From: Gammaproteobacteria bacterium | GTDB taxonomy: Bacteria; Pseudomonadota; Gammaproteobacteria; Pseudomonadales; Azotimanducaceae | Assembly (NCBI GenBank): GCA_030425195.1 | Contig: JAUIAV010000013.1 | Span: forward strand, 1 to 64,000 | Length of the DNA: 64,000 nucleotides | Reading direction: 5' to 3' | Shown: positions 23,706 to 31,375 of the stretch, in pieces | How the letters are laid out: the number at the start of each line of letters is the position of its first letter | Position numbering within the stretch: the stretch's first letter is position 1 | Program-made: the position numbers and the translations under genes | The notes under the pieces: model-generated | Seen by the model: only the letters and a program-made list of their open reading frames with translations | Database searches by the model: none | Told to the model about the DNA's origin: nothing

Positions 23706-24989
23706 ATGGCTCGCGCCTGGCCGGTTTCGCTCGTTCTGCTGCTCTCGCTCGAATCGTTCGCCGCGCCCGCCGGTTCCGCGGACGACGATGCAGTCCCGTC
23801 TGAACCTCGCCAGCCCGAAAACCCTGAAACGCGTTCGGGCTACGAGGACGTTCCGAAGCACGCCGGGCCTACCAGCGCCGGTGCACGCCTCTCCATGGAC
23901 GATCTTCACAAAGCGGCCACGATCGCCATCCCGGGGTGGTCGGACCGGCTCGGCGATCGCTGGTTTGCCTGGAAGAAGCGGGTGTTCGAGAATCACGGGA
24001 TGGCGTTTGGCGTCAGTTACAACGCGCTGGGTCAGACCTACGACGGCAGGTCGCATACGAAAGCGTCCGGGGGCGTGTTCGACGCCGTCCTCTCCTGGAC
24101 GCTGCGCGGGCACGGGACCGATCGTTCCGGAACGCTGGTCCTGCTCCTGGAGAATCAGCACGCCTACGGGTCGGTATCCCCCGAGCTTGCAGGCCAGCTC
24201 GCCGGTTCCGCCCTGCCCACGGCATCTTTCGCCGACACCGGATGGCATCTGAACAACCTGTACTGGAGCCAGCAGCTGGGAGGTGACCGCGTCAGCCTGG
24301 TGGCCGGCATCGTCGACACCACGGACTATGTGGACCATCACGCCCTCAACGATCCGCTGCTGTCTTTCGCGAGCTACGCGTTCTCGGGCACGCCAACCAT
24401 GCCGCAACCGGATCCCGGAGCCGGTCTGATGCTGCGTGCTGCCAGCGACAGGTACTACGTCTCCGCTGGAATCGCGGATGGCACCGCGGTTGCGGGTGAT
24501 GCCGATTTCGGAGGGTTTTTCAGAGACAGCGCCCACTTCAGCCACCTGGAGGTCGGTGTTACACCCTCCTTCGCGGATCGGTTCGTCGAGAACGCGCATG
24601 TGACTCTCTGGCATCAGGCGTCGAACCCGGACGCCGGCATGCTGGAGGACTATGGCGCCGCCCTGACGCTCTCCACGCGCTATCGGGAACGGACGGTCGC
24701 CTTTGCCCGCGTGGCTCTGTCCAGAGGGCGCACCACGCTGACGGATCAGGCGGTCAGTCTGGGTGCTGCCTATCTGCTGAGGTCTTTCGACAGAATCGGC
24801 GCAGCAGTGAGCTGGGCGAACACGACCGTCGGCGACTCGGATCAGGTCACCCTGGAGGGTTTCTACCGGTTTCAGTTCGGGCCGCTGTTCACGCTGACAC
24901 CGCACCTGCAGCTGATCTTCAATCCCGCACTGACACCGGAGGCGTCGACACTGGTTGTGGCAGGACTTCGCATGCGCATCTCTCTATGA
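23706..24989 (+). CDS. OprB-like carbohydrate-selective porin
   Basis: The 427-residue protein has a signal peptide (1-26, ending AAPAGSA), a linker rich in Pro/Glu, and an OprB-type beta-barrel from about residue 75. Family-like segments are WFAWKKRVFENHGMAFGVSY near the start of the barrel, DTTDYVDHHALNDPLLSF and a C-terminal strand ending RMRISL. OprB porins let sugars cross the outer membrane. I chose ATG 23706, eight bases after the M56 stop, because the signal peptide begins there; the open frame extends further upstream only by chance. Being in a BlaI-M56 operon is unusual for a porin. Confidence 0.82.
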   Translation: MARAWPVSLVLLLSLESFAAPAGSADDDAVPSEPRQPENPETRSGYEDVPKHAGPTSAGARLSMDDLHKAATIAIPGWSDRLGDRWFAWKKRVFENHGMAFGVSYNALGQTYDGRSHTKASGGVFDAVLSWTLRGHGTDRSGTLVLLLENQHAYGSVSPELAGQLAGSALPTASFADTGWHLNNLYWSQQLGGDRVSLVAGIVDTTDYVDHHALNDPLLSFASYAFSGTPTMPQPDPGAGLMLRAASDRYYVSAGIADGTAVAGDADFGGFFRDSAHFSHLEVGVTPSFADRFVENAHVTLWHQASNPDAGMLEDYGAALTLSTRYRERTVAFARVALSRGRTTLTDQAVSLGAAYLLRSFDRIGAAVSWANTTVGDSDQVTLEGFYRFQFGPLFTLTPHLQLIFNPALTPEASTLVVAGLRMRISL

Positions 24990-25008
24990 AGGGTGAGTGG
25001 CAGGCGTG

Positions 25009-25422
25009 TCAACGCAGCCGCAGCAGCGCCACGCTCATCCTGCCAGCCCGGCTTGCGCAGGCCGCCAGGTCGCTGCGCCAGTCCGTATGGGAGGCTGCGC
25101 CGGAGATGCGCTCGCCGGCGACATAGACCTGCGCATCCACCGTGCGCTTCCTGCCGCGCAGCCACACCGTCGCGACCGGGGTGGCTGCCAGATTCAGGAT
25201 CCACTGCGAGTTGTCCCGAACCGTGCTGACCGCGAGCGTGTCGCCGTAGTCCGTACAGACGAGCGGTATCTGACGCACCCTGCCGGAAATCCGCCCGGTA
25301 ACTTCCACCAGAATGATGCCCGTGGTGAAGGGCAGGGGATTGATCCATCCGAGACGCAGCGCCGGGGTAAGCGCCTCGTTTACGGGAGCCAGAAGTACAG
25401 GCAGAGAGACTGTCGTGCTCAT
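25009..25422 (-). CDS. Nitroreductase/quinone-reductase family protein (DUF385-like split barrel)
   Basis: From ATG 25422 the product has 137 residues. The core TGIILVEVTGRISGRVRQIPLVCTDYGD, then SQWILNLAATPVATVWLRGRKR resembles the split-barrel flavin/deazaflavin-binding DUF385 family, where the segment following the first strand is TxGRkSGkxR. Actinobacterial relatives use F420; the cofactor here is unknown. An upstream TTG (25458) would overlap the preceding gene. The stop of that gene is 10 bases upstream of the ATG, so the two are probably cotranscribed. Assignment is moderately sure. Confidence 0.68.
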   Translation of the reverse strand: MSTTVSLPVLLAPVNEALTPALRLGWINPLPFTTGIILVEVTGRISGRVRQIPLVCTDYGDTLAVSTVRDNSQWILNLAATPVATVWLRGRKRTVDAQVYVAGERISGAASHTDWRSDLAACASRAGRMSVALLRLR

Positions 25423-25432
25423 GGCAGGGAGC

Positions 25433-25741
25433 TTAGTCCCGGAGGTGAGCGATGCCAATCCGCTGCCGAAGTTCCGTCTGATCGAAAGGGGTTTCCAGAC
25501 CGATCATCTCTGAGTAGGCACTCCGGTGCACGAAGTCCACCTGATCCAGACCGAGATCCGCGAGCGCCTTGCAGGCCGCGAAGCGGCTGCTGTAGCGGGC
25601 GGCGCCCCCATCGGCCGTCAGCGGCAGAAGTCGCTCACCGAACCGCTGGAACGGCTGATAGATCCGCGCGTCGACCGCGTGCAGCTCGATATCGGCGTGA
25701 CCGCCGGCTCTGAGCAGAGATTCGAGTTCACCGAACGTCAT
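25433..25741 (-). CDS. DUF6482-like small conserved protein
   Basis: From ATG 25741 the product has 102 residues beginning MTFGELESLLRAGGHADIEL, then IYQPFQRFGERLLPLTADGG, SRFAACKALADLGLDQVDFVHRSAYSEMIGL. This layout matches a short, widely distributed gammaproteobacterial family (DUF6482, from memory) of unknown function. The open frame continues upstream without an obvious start with ribosome-binding site. The next gene begins 10 bases after its stop. No membrane segment or signal peptide is present. Confidence 0.68.
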   Translation of the reverse strand: MTFGELESLLRAGGHADIELHAVDARIYQPFQRFGERLLPLTADGGAARYSSRFAACKALADLGLDQVDFVHRSAYSEMIGLETPFDQTELRQRIGIAHLRD

Positions 25742-25868
25742 GCAGCTGTTCCGCTGTTCATCAGGGGTACTACACACGCCGGGCCGTGAATTGCAGGTCA
25801 AAGGCCGCCAGCCTGCGCGCAGGATCCCGGTGCTAACATGCTCAGCGTCTGAACAGGGCGAGAGGGCC

Positions 25869-26474
25869 ATGGCGAACATCACCTCCACTTTTCTTCGCGG
25901 TCTGACCGCCGTGGTACCGGCCGTGCTGACGATCTGGATCGTGGTCTGGCTGGCGCGGTCGGCGGAAGCCCTGCTGCGTCCGATCTTTCTGTTTCTGCTG
26001 CCGGAACAGTTCTATCTGCCGGGTCTGGGGCTCCTGCTGGCGGTCGTGGCCATCTACGTGGTCGGTGTGCTGGTGAATTCTTTTCTGGTGGGCAGGTTGT
26101 GGGACTCCGTTCAGCGCATCTTCGAAGAGCTGCCGCTGGTGAAGACGGTCTACAACGCGCTGAGTGACTTCTTCGATTTCTTCTCCCGGCGGCCATCGGA
26201 CGGTGCCTTCGTGGTCAGCGTGGACCTCTTCGACAACGACACCCGCCTGATCGGATTCGTGACCGATGCCACTCCCACCGTGCTGGCGGAACCCGGAGCC
26301 GAGGAGCAGGTGGCCGTTTATCTGCCGCTCAGCTATCAGATTGGCGGCATGACGCTGCTGGTCAACCGGTCCCGTCTGACGGCACTGGATCTCCGGGTGG
26401 AAGAGGCCATGCGCCTGGTCCTGACGGCCGGCATTCAGCGCCGGAAGAACTCAGATGCAGGCAGAGAGAGATAA
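25869..26474 (+). CDS. DUF502 family inner-membrane protein
   Basis: The 201-residue protein has two membrane helices near the N-terminus (about 5-30 and 50-72) and the characteristic DUF502 sequence: FLRGLTAVVPAVLTIWIV, then PLVKTVYNALSDFFDFF, and VYLPLSYQIGGMTLLVNRSRL. The soluble C-terminal part ends the protein in a basic tail. The family is conserved in many bacteria but without a secure function. GAGGGCC precedes ATG 25869. A second membrane protein gene follows after 18 bases on the same strand, probably in the same operon. Confidence 0.88.
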   Translation: MANITSTFLRGLTAVVPAVLTIWIVVWLARSAEALLRPIFLFLLPEQFYLPGLGLLLAVVAIYVVGVLVNSFLVGRLWDSVQRIFEELPLVKTVYNALSDFFDFFSRRPSDGAFVVSVDLFDNDTRLIGFVTDATPTVLAEPGAEEQVAVYLPLSYQIGGMTLLVNRSRLTALDLRVEEAMRLVLTAGIQRRKNSDAGRER

Positions 26475-26492
26475 TCTGTCGGGGAGCGGCGC

Positions 26493-27056
26493 TTGGACAT
26501 ATTCGAGTACGTAACCGCAATGGTGCTGCTGGTTCTCGGCATCGGCGTCACCCAACTGCTCAGCGACGTCGTGAATGCGTTCCGCCGGCGCCAGACGGCG
26601 CAGCTGCACTGGATACCGCTGACCTGGGCCGCGATCGTCTTCGCCTGGCAGATGCAGTTTCTGTGGGCCATCTTCGAACTCAACACGCTCCAGACCACCT
26701 GGACGGGCGTGCACTTTCTGCTGCTGCTGGCTCTGGCGCTTCTGCTCTTTGTCGCCGGCAGCCTGGTGGTGCCCAGGGCGACCGATGAAACGCGGGATGC
26801 GCTGGCTCAGTTCCAGGCGGACGGGCGCTGGGCGCTGATCGTGCTCGCCGCCTACTTCTTTCTCGCGTCCATCGTGAACGCGGTGGTGTTTGAGATCGGA
26901 TATTTCAGTCTGATGAATCTCGAGGATCCCGGGCTCGGCATTCTGCTCCTGCTGACGGGCTATCTCAGATCCGAGCGTGGCTGGGCGGCGGCCACCGTGG
27001 TCATGGCTCTCCTGTCTGCGATCTCGATCATCAGTCTGTCGCCAACGGCTTACTGA
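26493..27056 (+). CDS. Multi-pass membrane protein of unknown function
   Basis: The 187-residue protein has about five predicted membrane helices (about 5-27, 41-62, 70-90, 110-135 and 165-184) separated by short polar loops such as AFRRRQTAQLH. The C-terminus ends SPTAY. It starts at TTG 26493 with GGGGAG about six bases upstream. I recognise no named family. It follows the DUF502 gene closely and probably forms a two-gene membrane operon with it, closed by the hairpin at 27061. Confidence 0.72.
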   Translation: MDIFEYVTAMVLLVLGIGVTQLLSDVVNAFRRRQTAQLHWIPLTWAAIVFAWQMQFLWAIFELNTLQTTWTGVHFLLLLALALLLFVAGSLVVPRATDETRDALAQFQADGRWALIVLAAYFFLASIVNAVVFEIGYFSLMNLEDPGLGILLLLTGYLRSERGWAAATVVMALLSAISIISLSPTAY

Positions 27057-27060
27057 AATG

Positions 27061-27090
27061 GCAGGAAGGGCCCCAACGGACCCTTCCTGC
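27061..27090. terminator. Bidirectional hairpin terminator
   Basis: GCAGGAAGGG (27061-27070) and CCCTTCCTGC (27081-27090) form a perfect 10-base stem with a 10-base loop, five bases after the membrane-protein stop and before the convergent His-rich gene. TGTT follows on the plus strand. It likely ends both transcripts. Confidence 0.72.
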
Positions 27091-27109
27091 TGTTCCGGCG
27101 TGTCGGAGA

Positions 27110-27577
27110 TCAGTGCCAGGCGATCCGGCGGTACTGATCTTTGTTGCCGCGATGGGGGGACCTGCGATCCTGATGTCTGCCCTGATCCTTCGCGTGATGA
27201 CGGTCGTGCTTGCGGCGATGATCGTCAGCGCGTCTGTGATCCTGGTGGCGCCAGTGATGCCGGTCAGAGTGCCATCTGAAGTGCCGGTTGTGATAGCGGC
27301 GATCATGGTAGTACCGGTGCTTCTTGGCATACCGGTATGCATGACCATGGCGGTGATCACGGTAATGAACCTTGCGGTGCTTCTTGTCCTTGTCGTCGAA
27401 GCCGCCGACAGCGTCGACGACCACATAGGCCACGGCGGCGCTGGCCAGCACCTCTACGACGCCATTGTTCTGGCTCGCGCTGGCGCTGAACGGAACCAGC
27501 AGCGCGGCGGCGGTGCCGGCCGCGGCCAGCCAGTGAACCAGCGGGCGTTGGAGAGACGGGCGTTTGAGAGTAGTCAT
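27110..27577 (-). CDS. Exported histidine/arginine-rich protein
   Basis: The 155-residue protein has a signal peptide (about 1-34, ending FSASASQ) and a short segment VEVLASAAVAYVVVDAVGG. From about residue 66 it is dominated by His, Arg, Lys, Asp and Tyr (HRHGHAYRYAKKHRYYHDRRYH..., HSDRHHWRHQDH). Such periplasmic His-rich tails can bind metals, but many are simply uncharacterised. AAGGAGA lies about eight bases before the ATG, strongly supporting the start. It is flanked by a terminator hairpin downstream. No metal transporter is next to it. Confidence 0.72.
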   Translation of the reverse strand: MTTLKRPSLQRPLVHWLAAAGTAAALLVPFSASASQNNGVVEVLASAAVAYVVVDAVGGFDDKDKKHRKVHYRDHRHGHAYRYAKKHRYYHDRRYHNRHFRWHSDRHHWRHQDHRRADDHRRKHDRHHAKDQGRHQDRRSPHRGNKDQYRRIAWH

Positions 27578-27703
27578 GATGGTGTCTCCTTAGTGCAGAT
27601 GACACGCATACCATGACGCCGACGGGCTGACCGGGGGATGAACCGAAACTGTCTGAATTCTGAACGGCTTTGTCAGTTCCGCTGTCGATGAGCGGATGGG
27701 CTG

Positions 27704-28642
27704 CTAGGCGGGATCTCCCCCCTGCTCGAGCCAGGCCGCGCACGCTGGCGTCAGGACGCGCGCCTTCGCTGCTTCGTACAGCTCGAGGTCCTCGTCCGTC
27801 AGCACGCCCCGCCAGCGTCCGTTGGTGCCTCTGTTGATGAAGGTGGCATTTCCCCCTTCGAAGAACTGAGGTTCATCGTCCGGTGCTGTCTCGTCTGCCT
27901 GAATCGCTTTCCTCTTCATGCTGGTGAAGTTCACCTCGCCGGCGATGCGCTCGACTTCCGCCTCCGTCACCGGGTGGCCGACCCAGCCGGCGATCCTCCG
28001 GATCGTTCCCGGCAGGTCCGCGAGCATGTCCGCATAGTGCAGGAAGTGGAGATTGGGCAGCGCCCGGAAATCCCAGTAGGACTGGGTGTGATGCAGGTTT
28101 CCCCAGAAAGGATAGCCTTCGGACTCCCACTCGAACCAGCCGCGGGTGATCCAGTTTTTCCACAGCCGATGGATGTCGGGCTCCGCCCGTGGCAGAGGTT
28201 CCCCAGGCAGTTCCGCATCGTTGAACTGTGCGTAGGCGAAGTCTGTGTAGTTGCGGTAGTGGTTGGCGAACGACATGAACACGTCCCGCGGGTCACGGGC
28301 GACGACGATGTAGTGAACGTTCTCGAAATAAGGCAGACCGTCCAGAGCCAGATGGGATTTCAGGAAGCGCTGGTGATCCTGTGCCTCGATCATGGCGTAG
28401 AGTGCATCCAGCAGGATCGGATTCGGCCGCGCGTCGATCCAGGGTGAAATCTCGTCCTCTACCTTCTGCAGGCTTTCGACACCCCCACAGATCATGCTGG
28501 CCAGAATGCACTGGGTGAAGGTGGTGCCGGCCTTGTAGGAAGTGGTGACGATGATGTCGCCGTCCCGTGGCTGGAAGCCGGCCCAGCGGGTCGAATCCAG
28601 ATGGTGGTTCCGGTAAACCCGGGTGACCCCCGGTGTGAGCAT
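27704..28642 (-). CDS. PAPS-dependent sulfotransferase
   Basis: From ATG 28642 the product has 312 residues. The 5'-phosphosulfate-binding loop TSYKAGTTF is at 34-42 and the 3'-phosphate-binding motif RDPRDVFMSF starts at about 116, with S124. The family transfers sulfate from PAPS to hydroxyl or amino groups of small molecules, lipids or steroids; this one resembles cytosolic eukaryote-type sulfotransferases. The acceptor is unknown. The start follows the stop of the GFA-family gene by eight bases, so the two are probably translated from one transcript. An apparent 65-residue extension upstream overlaps that gene and is rejected. Confidence 0.88.
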   Translation of the reverse strand: MLTPGVTRVYRNHHLDSTRWAGFQPRDGDIIVTTSYKAGTTFTQCILASMICGGVESLQKVEDEISPWIDARPNPILLDALYAMIEAQDHQRFLKSHLALDGLPYFENVHYIVVARDPRDVFMSFANHYRNYTDFAYAQFNDAELPGEPLPRAEPDIHRLWKNWITRGWFEWESEGYPFWGNLHHTQSYWDFRALPNLHFLHYADMLADLPGTIRRIAGWVGHPVTEAEVERIAGEVNFTSMKRKAIQADETAPDDEPQFFEGGNATFINRGTNGRWRGVLTDEDLELYEAAKARVLTPACAAWLEQGGDPA

Positions 28643-28650
28643 GGAGGCGG

Positions 28651-29055
28651 CTACTGAGTGGCCATGGCCGGAACGCCTTCCGGGATGTCCACCCACGCCT
28701 GCTTGCTGTCGCACCACACGTGAAACTGAGGCGAGAAAGCGCTGGTGTCGTCCAGCGTTCCCGTCTTCAGATAGATCATGTCGGCGCTGTTCTCGAGCGC
28801 GGAGTAGATGGGTGATCCGCAGTTTCCGCAGAACCATCGTTCCACACGATTTCCGCTGACCGTATCGGTATCCTCGTAGAGTTTCGGCTCCCCCGCGGTC
28901 AGGCGGAACTCTGCTCTAGGTACGCCGGCGATGGTCGAAAATGCGGATCCCGCCTGTCGCTGGCAGTTTCTGCAGTGGCAGACGCCGCTCAAGGCCGGCG
29001 GGTTGTCGAACTCGTAGCGGACGCTGCCGCAGAGACACTGACCGGTGATGCTCAT
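28651..29055 (-). CDS. GFA family protein (Mss4-like zinc fold)
   Basis: The 134-residue protein has the zinc-binding cysteine pattern of glutathione-dependent formaldehyde-activating (GFA) family proteins: CLC at 7-9, CHCRNCQ at 26-32 and WFCGNCGSPIY further on. These proteins may bind formaldehyde-glutathione adducts or other thiol substrates, though most are uncharacterised. ATG 29055 has GGGGAG upstream. The sulfotransferase gene follows eight bases after the stop, and ecotin is upstream on the same strand with a 64-base gap. Confidence 0.85.
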   Translation of the reverse strand: MSITGQCLCGSVRYEFDNPPALSGVCHCRNCQRQAGSAFSTIAGVPRAEFRLTAGEPKLYEDTDTVSGNRVERWFCGNCGSPIYSALENSADMIYLKTGTLDDTSAFSPQFHVWCDSKQAWVDIPEGVPAMATQ

Positions 29056-29119
29056 CGTGACACTCCCCTCTGAATGTCCCGGCAATGTAGCAGACTCCGG
29101 GAAGAAGCGCCGTGGCCCG

Positions 29120-29599
29120 TCAGCCTTCGCCAACCGGAAGAAACGCGTCGGCAGCCGCCCAGATCCGGTAGCGGAGCTCGAACCCCTCCGGAGCGTAGAT
29201 GACCACCGGCATACGGCTGTTATACGGCAGCCTCAAGGGTGTTCCGTGCACGAAGGCTTCCACGGGCTCGATACCCGGCGGTGGTGCCATCAGCGTGCTG
29301 GCAACCTGCCCCGTGCCGGTCACCACATAATAGGTGAAGCCCCAGCCTTCCAGGGGCCGGGGGTCGATCACCGTATCCATTCGCGCCCGATTGACGCCGT
29401 CCGTGCGGATCACCCGGCCGGCGACGATCTCCAGCGCGTAGTGCTCTTCAGAGCGTGCCATCTCCGGCAGATGGATCACGAACCGTGTCGCCCCCGCCTG
29501 TGCATCCGGAAAGGCGTCGAGCGGAGCGTTGCCGGCGCCGGCGGCGAACAGCGGCAGCAGGCTCAGCAGCGCGGTGGTAGTCAGTGTCCGGATCCTCAT
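29120..29599 (-). CDS. eco: Ecotin, periplasmic serine protease inhibitor (disulfide-free variant)
   Basis: The 159-residue precursor has a signal peptide (about 1-22) and aligns with E. coli ecotin along its length: RPLEGWGFTYYVV corresponds to KTLEGWGYDYYVF, LPYNSRMPVVIYAPEGFELRYRIW to [24 protein letters not shown]. Ecotin dimers block trypsin-fold proteases in the periplasm. The reactive-site segment reads STLMAPP instead of STMMACP, so P1 is Leu103 rather than Met84, and Cys50 and Cys87 are Gly68 and Pro106: the conserved disulfide is absent. Upstream is a short intergenic region with GGAGGA before ATG 29599. Confidence in the family is high. Confidence 0.88.
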   Translation of the reverse strand: MRIRTLTTTALLSLLPLFAAGAGNAPLDAFPDAQAGATRFVIHLPEMARSEEHYALEIVAGRVIRTDGVNRARMDTVIDPRPLEGWGFTYYVVTGTGQVASTLMAPPPGIEPVEAFVHGTPLRLPYNSRMPVVIYAPEGFELRYRIWAAADAFLPVGEG

Positions 29600-29709
29600 G
29601 GGTCCTCCTTCAGGGTTTGACCATGGTCATCTTCGCCTAGCCGGCTTCGAGCACAAAGCCCCGCGGGACTTATTCGCTATACTCGGTCCATGAGAAAGAT
29701 GCTGGTCGG

Positions 29710-30117
29710 ATGACTGAGCCTGGGAGCAGGCGTCTGCCGGAGGCGGCCGACGAGCTGGCACCGGATGGTTCCGAGGTGCGTCGCCTCTGCCGGACGGCGG
29801 GAGCCAGTATGGCGCACTTCCGTTTTCAGGCTGACGCCGCCAGTCAGGCCGTCGTTCATCGAAGCGTGGTGGAGCTCTGGTATGTCTGCGCAGGACATGG
29901 CGAAATCTGGCGCAAACCGGCTGCCGGCCCTGAACTCATACTGGCGCTTTCTCCCGGACTGAGTCTCGAGATCCCCAGCGGCTGTGCCTTCCAGGTGCGG
30001 GTCGACGGCGAAGCGCCGCTCGATGTGCTGGCGGTCACCCTGCCGCCCTGGCCGGGTGACGACGAGGCCCGGAGGGTGAACGGCCCCTGGTCCCCCGGTC
30101 TGGACCCGGTGGCCTAG
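29710..30117 (+). CDS. Small cupin-like protein
   Basis: The 135-residue protein shows a cupin-type beta-barrel pattern: VELWYVCAGHGEIWRKPAAGPE, LALSPGLSLEIPSGCAFQVRVDGEAPLDVLAVTLPPW. The usual metal-binding His residues are mostly missing (only part of the ExxxxG...P.G..H pattern survives), so it is more likely a binding or regulatory domain than an enzyme. The ATG at 29710 is only weakly supported by upstream sequence. The MBL-fold gene follows after 32 bases on the same strand and the two may be cotranscribed. Confidence 0.65.
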   Translation: MTEPGSRRLPEAADELAPDGSEVRRLCRTAGASMAHFRFQADAASQAVVHRSVVELWYVCAGHGEIWRKPAAGPELILALSPGLSLEIPSGCAFQVRVDGEAPLDVLAVTLPPWPGDDEARRVNGPWSPGLDPVA

Positions 30118-30149
30118 CCTCAGACCGGAGGAGGTAAGCGGAGTACGTC

Positions 30150-31286
30150 ATGGCTCAACGACAGGAACAGGAAGTCGCGCGTACGGAAGTGACCGAGGTC
30201 GCGCCGAACATCCTCCGTATGCAGCTGCCGATCCGCATGCCGGGTCTCGGCCATGTGAACATGTATGCGCTGCTCGACGACCGTGGAGCGGCCGTCATCG
30301 ACCCGGGTCTGCCGGGTCCCTGGACCTGGCAGGCGATTCAGGATCGGCTCCGGCAGGCGGATCTCAGACCGAAGGACATTCACACGGTGCTGATCACTCA
30401 CTCGCATCCGGACCACTTCGGCGGTGCGCAGCGCTTCGTGAAGGAGCACGGGGCCACGGTGGTGGCGCATCGCAGCTTCCGTTTCGGTCTGGCGAAATCC
30501 ATCGTCGAGAATCAGCCGGAGGTGTCGCTGAACGATCTGGAGGCTCAGCAGGACGCCGACGCCGGAAGAGCGGACGACCAGGAAGACCGCGCCGGGGCTC
30601 ACCGGCACGGTCACGATCATTCACACGGCGGTTCCGACATGGGCGGCTGGTGGGGCGGACCCTCTCCCTGGGGCGGTGCTCAGCCGCGGCCGCCCCTCTC
30701 CCGCCGCCTGCTGTACCGGGTTTTCCACATGCTCGGGCGGGGCATGAACGTGCCGGAGGTGACCCATCCGGTGGAGCAGGGCGATCTCATCGACCTGGCC
30801 GGACGGGAGATGTTCGTGCTGCACACCCCGGGACACACGCCGGACCATTTCTGCCTGCACGACCCGGAAGCGGGCGTGTTCATTGCCGGAGATCACGTGC
30901 TGCCCACCATCACGCCGCACATTTCCGGGATCTCGAGCTCCGAGGATCCGCTGCTGTCGTTCTTCTATTCACTGGATCGGGTCGGGGAGTTGCCAGACAT
31001 CCGGCAGGTGCTGCCCGCCCACGGACACCCCTTTACAGATCTGAAGGGACGAGCCGAAGACATCAAGGCGCATCATTACGAACGGCTCGATAGAATTTTC
31101 GAGATCTCCCGCCATTTCGGCCGCCCTGCCAGCGTGAAGGAGTTTTCCGAGCAGCTGTTCCGACCGCGCAGCTGGGGATCGATGGCCGAAAGCGAGACCT
31201 ATGCGCATCTCGAGCACCTGAGGCATGCCGGAAAGGCGGAAAGCCACCGGGACCGGCAGGGTGTACTTTTCTACCAGACAGGTTGA
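30150..31286 (+). CDS. MBL-fold metallo-hydrolase with histidine-rich insert
   Basis: The 378-residue cytoplasmic protein has the binuclear-metal MBL signature HSHPDH at 84-89, the downstream HTPGHTPDH (about 229-237) and DHVLPTITPH (about 249-258). The C-terminal part (about 300-378) is a helical, winged-helix-like domain seen in MBL proteins related to the LACTB2 or glyoxalase II subgroup. Between them, at about 150-160, is the insert HRHGHDHSHGG followed by a Gly/Trp/Pro-rich loop, which may be a metal-buffering segment. Substrate unknown. GGAGGTAAG is about 12 bases before the ATG at 30150. Confidence 0.82.
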   Translation: MAQRQEQEVARTEVTEVAPNILRMQLPIRMPGLGHVNMYALLDDRGAAVIDPGLPGPWTWQAIQDRLRQADLRPKDIHTVLITHSHPDHFGGAQRFVKEHGATVVAHRSFRFGLAKSIVENQPEVSLNDLEAQQDADAGRADDQEDRAGAHRHGHDHSHGGSDMGGWWGGPSPWGGAQPRPPLSRRLLYRVFHMLGRGMNVPEVTHPVEQGDLIDLAGREMFVLHTPGHTPDHFCLHDPEAGVFIAGDHVLPTITPHISGISSSEDPLLSFFYSLDRVGELPDIRQVLPAHGHPFTDLKGRAEDIKAHHYERLDRIFEISRHFGRPASVKEFSEQLFRPRSWGSMAESETYAHLEHLRHAGKAESHRDRQGVLFYQTG

Positions 31287-31375
31287 ATCGACCCCTTTCC
31301 GCGGACTCGTCTGCCAGGCTGGCAATGGGTCCGGGAAAGAGGTTCCATGAACACAGAGGGGATCAGGGGACAATC

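Noticed and set aside
22380-24989. Beta-lactam resistance operon
   Set aside because: No beta-lactamase or penicillin-binding sensor domain is present; the third gene is a porin.
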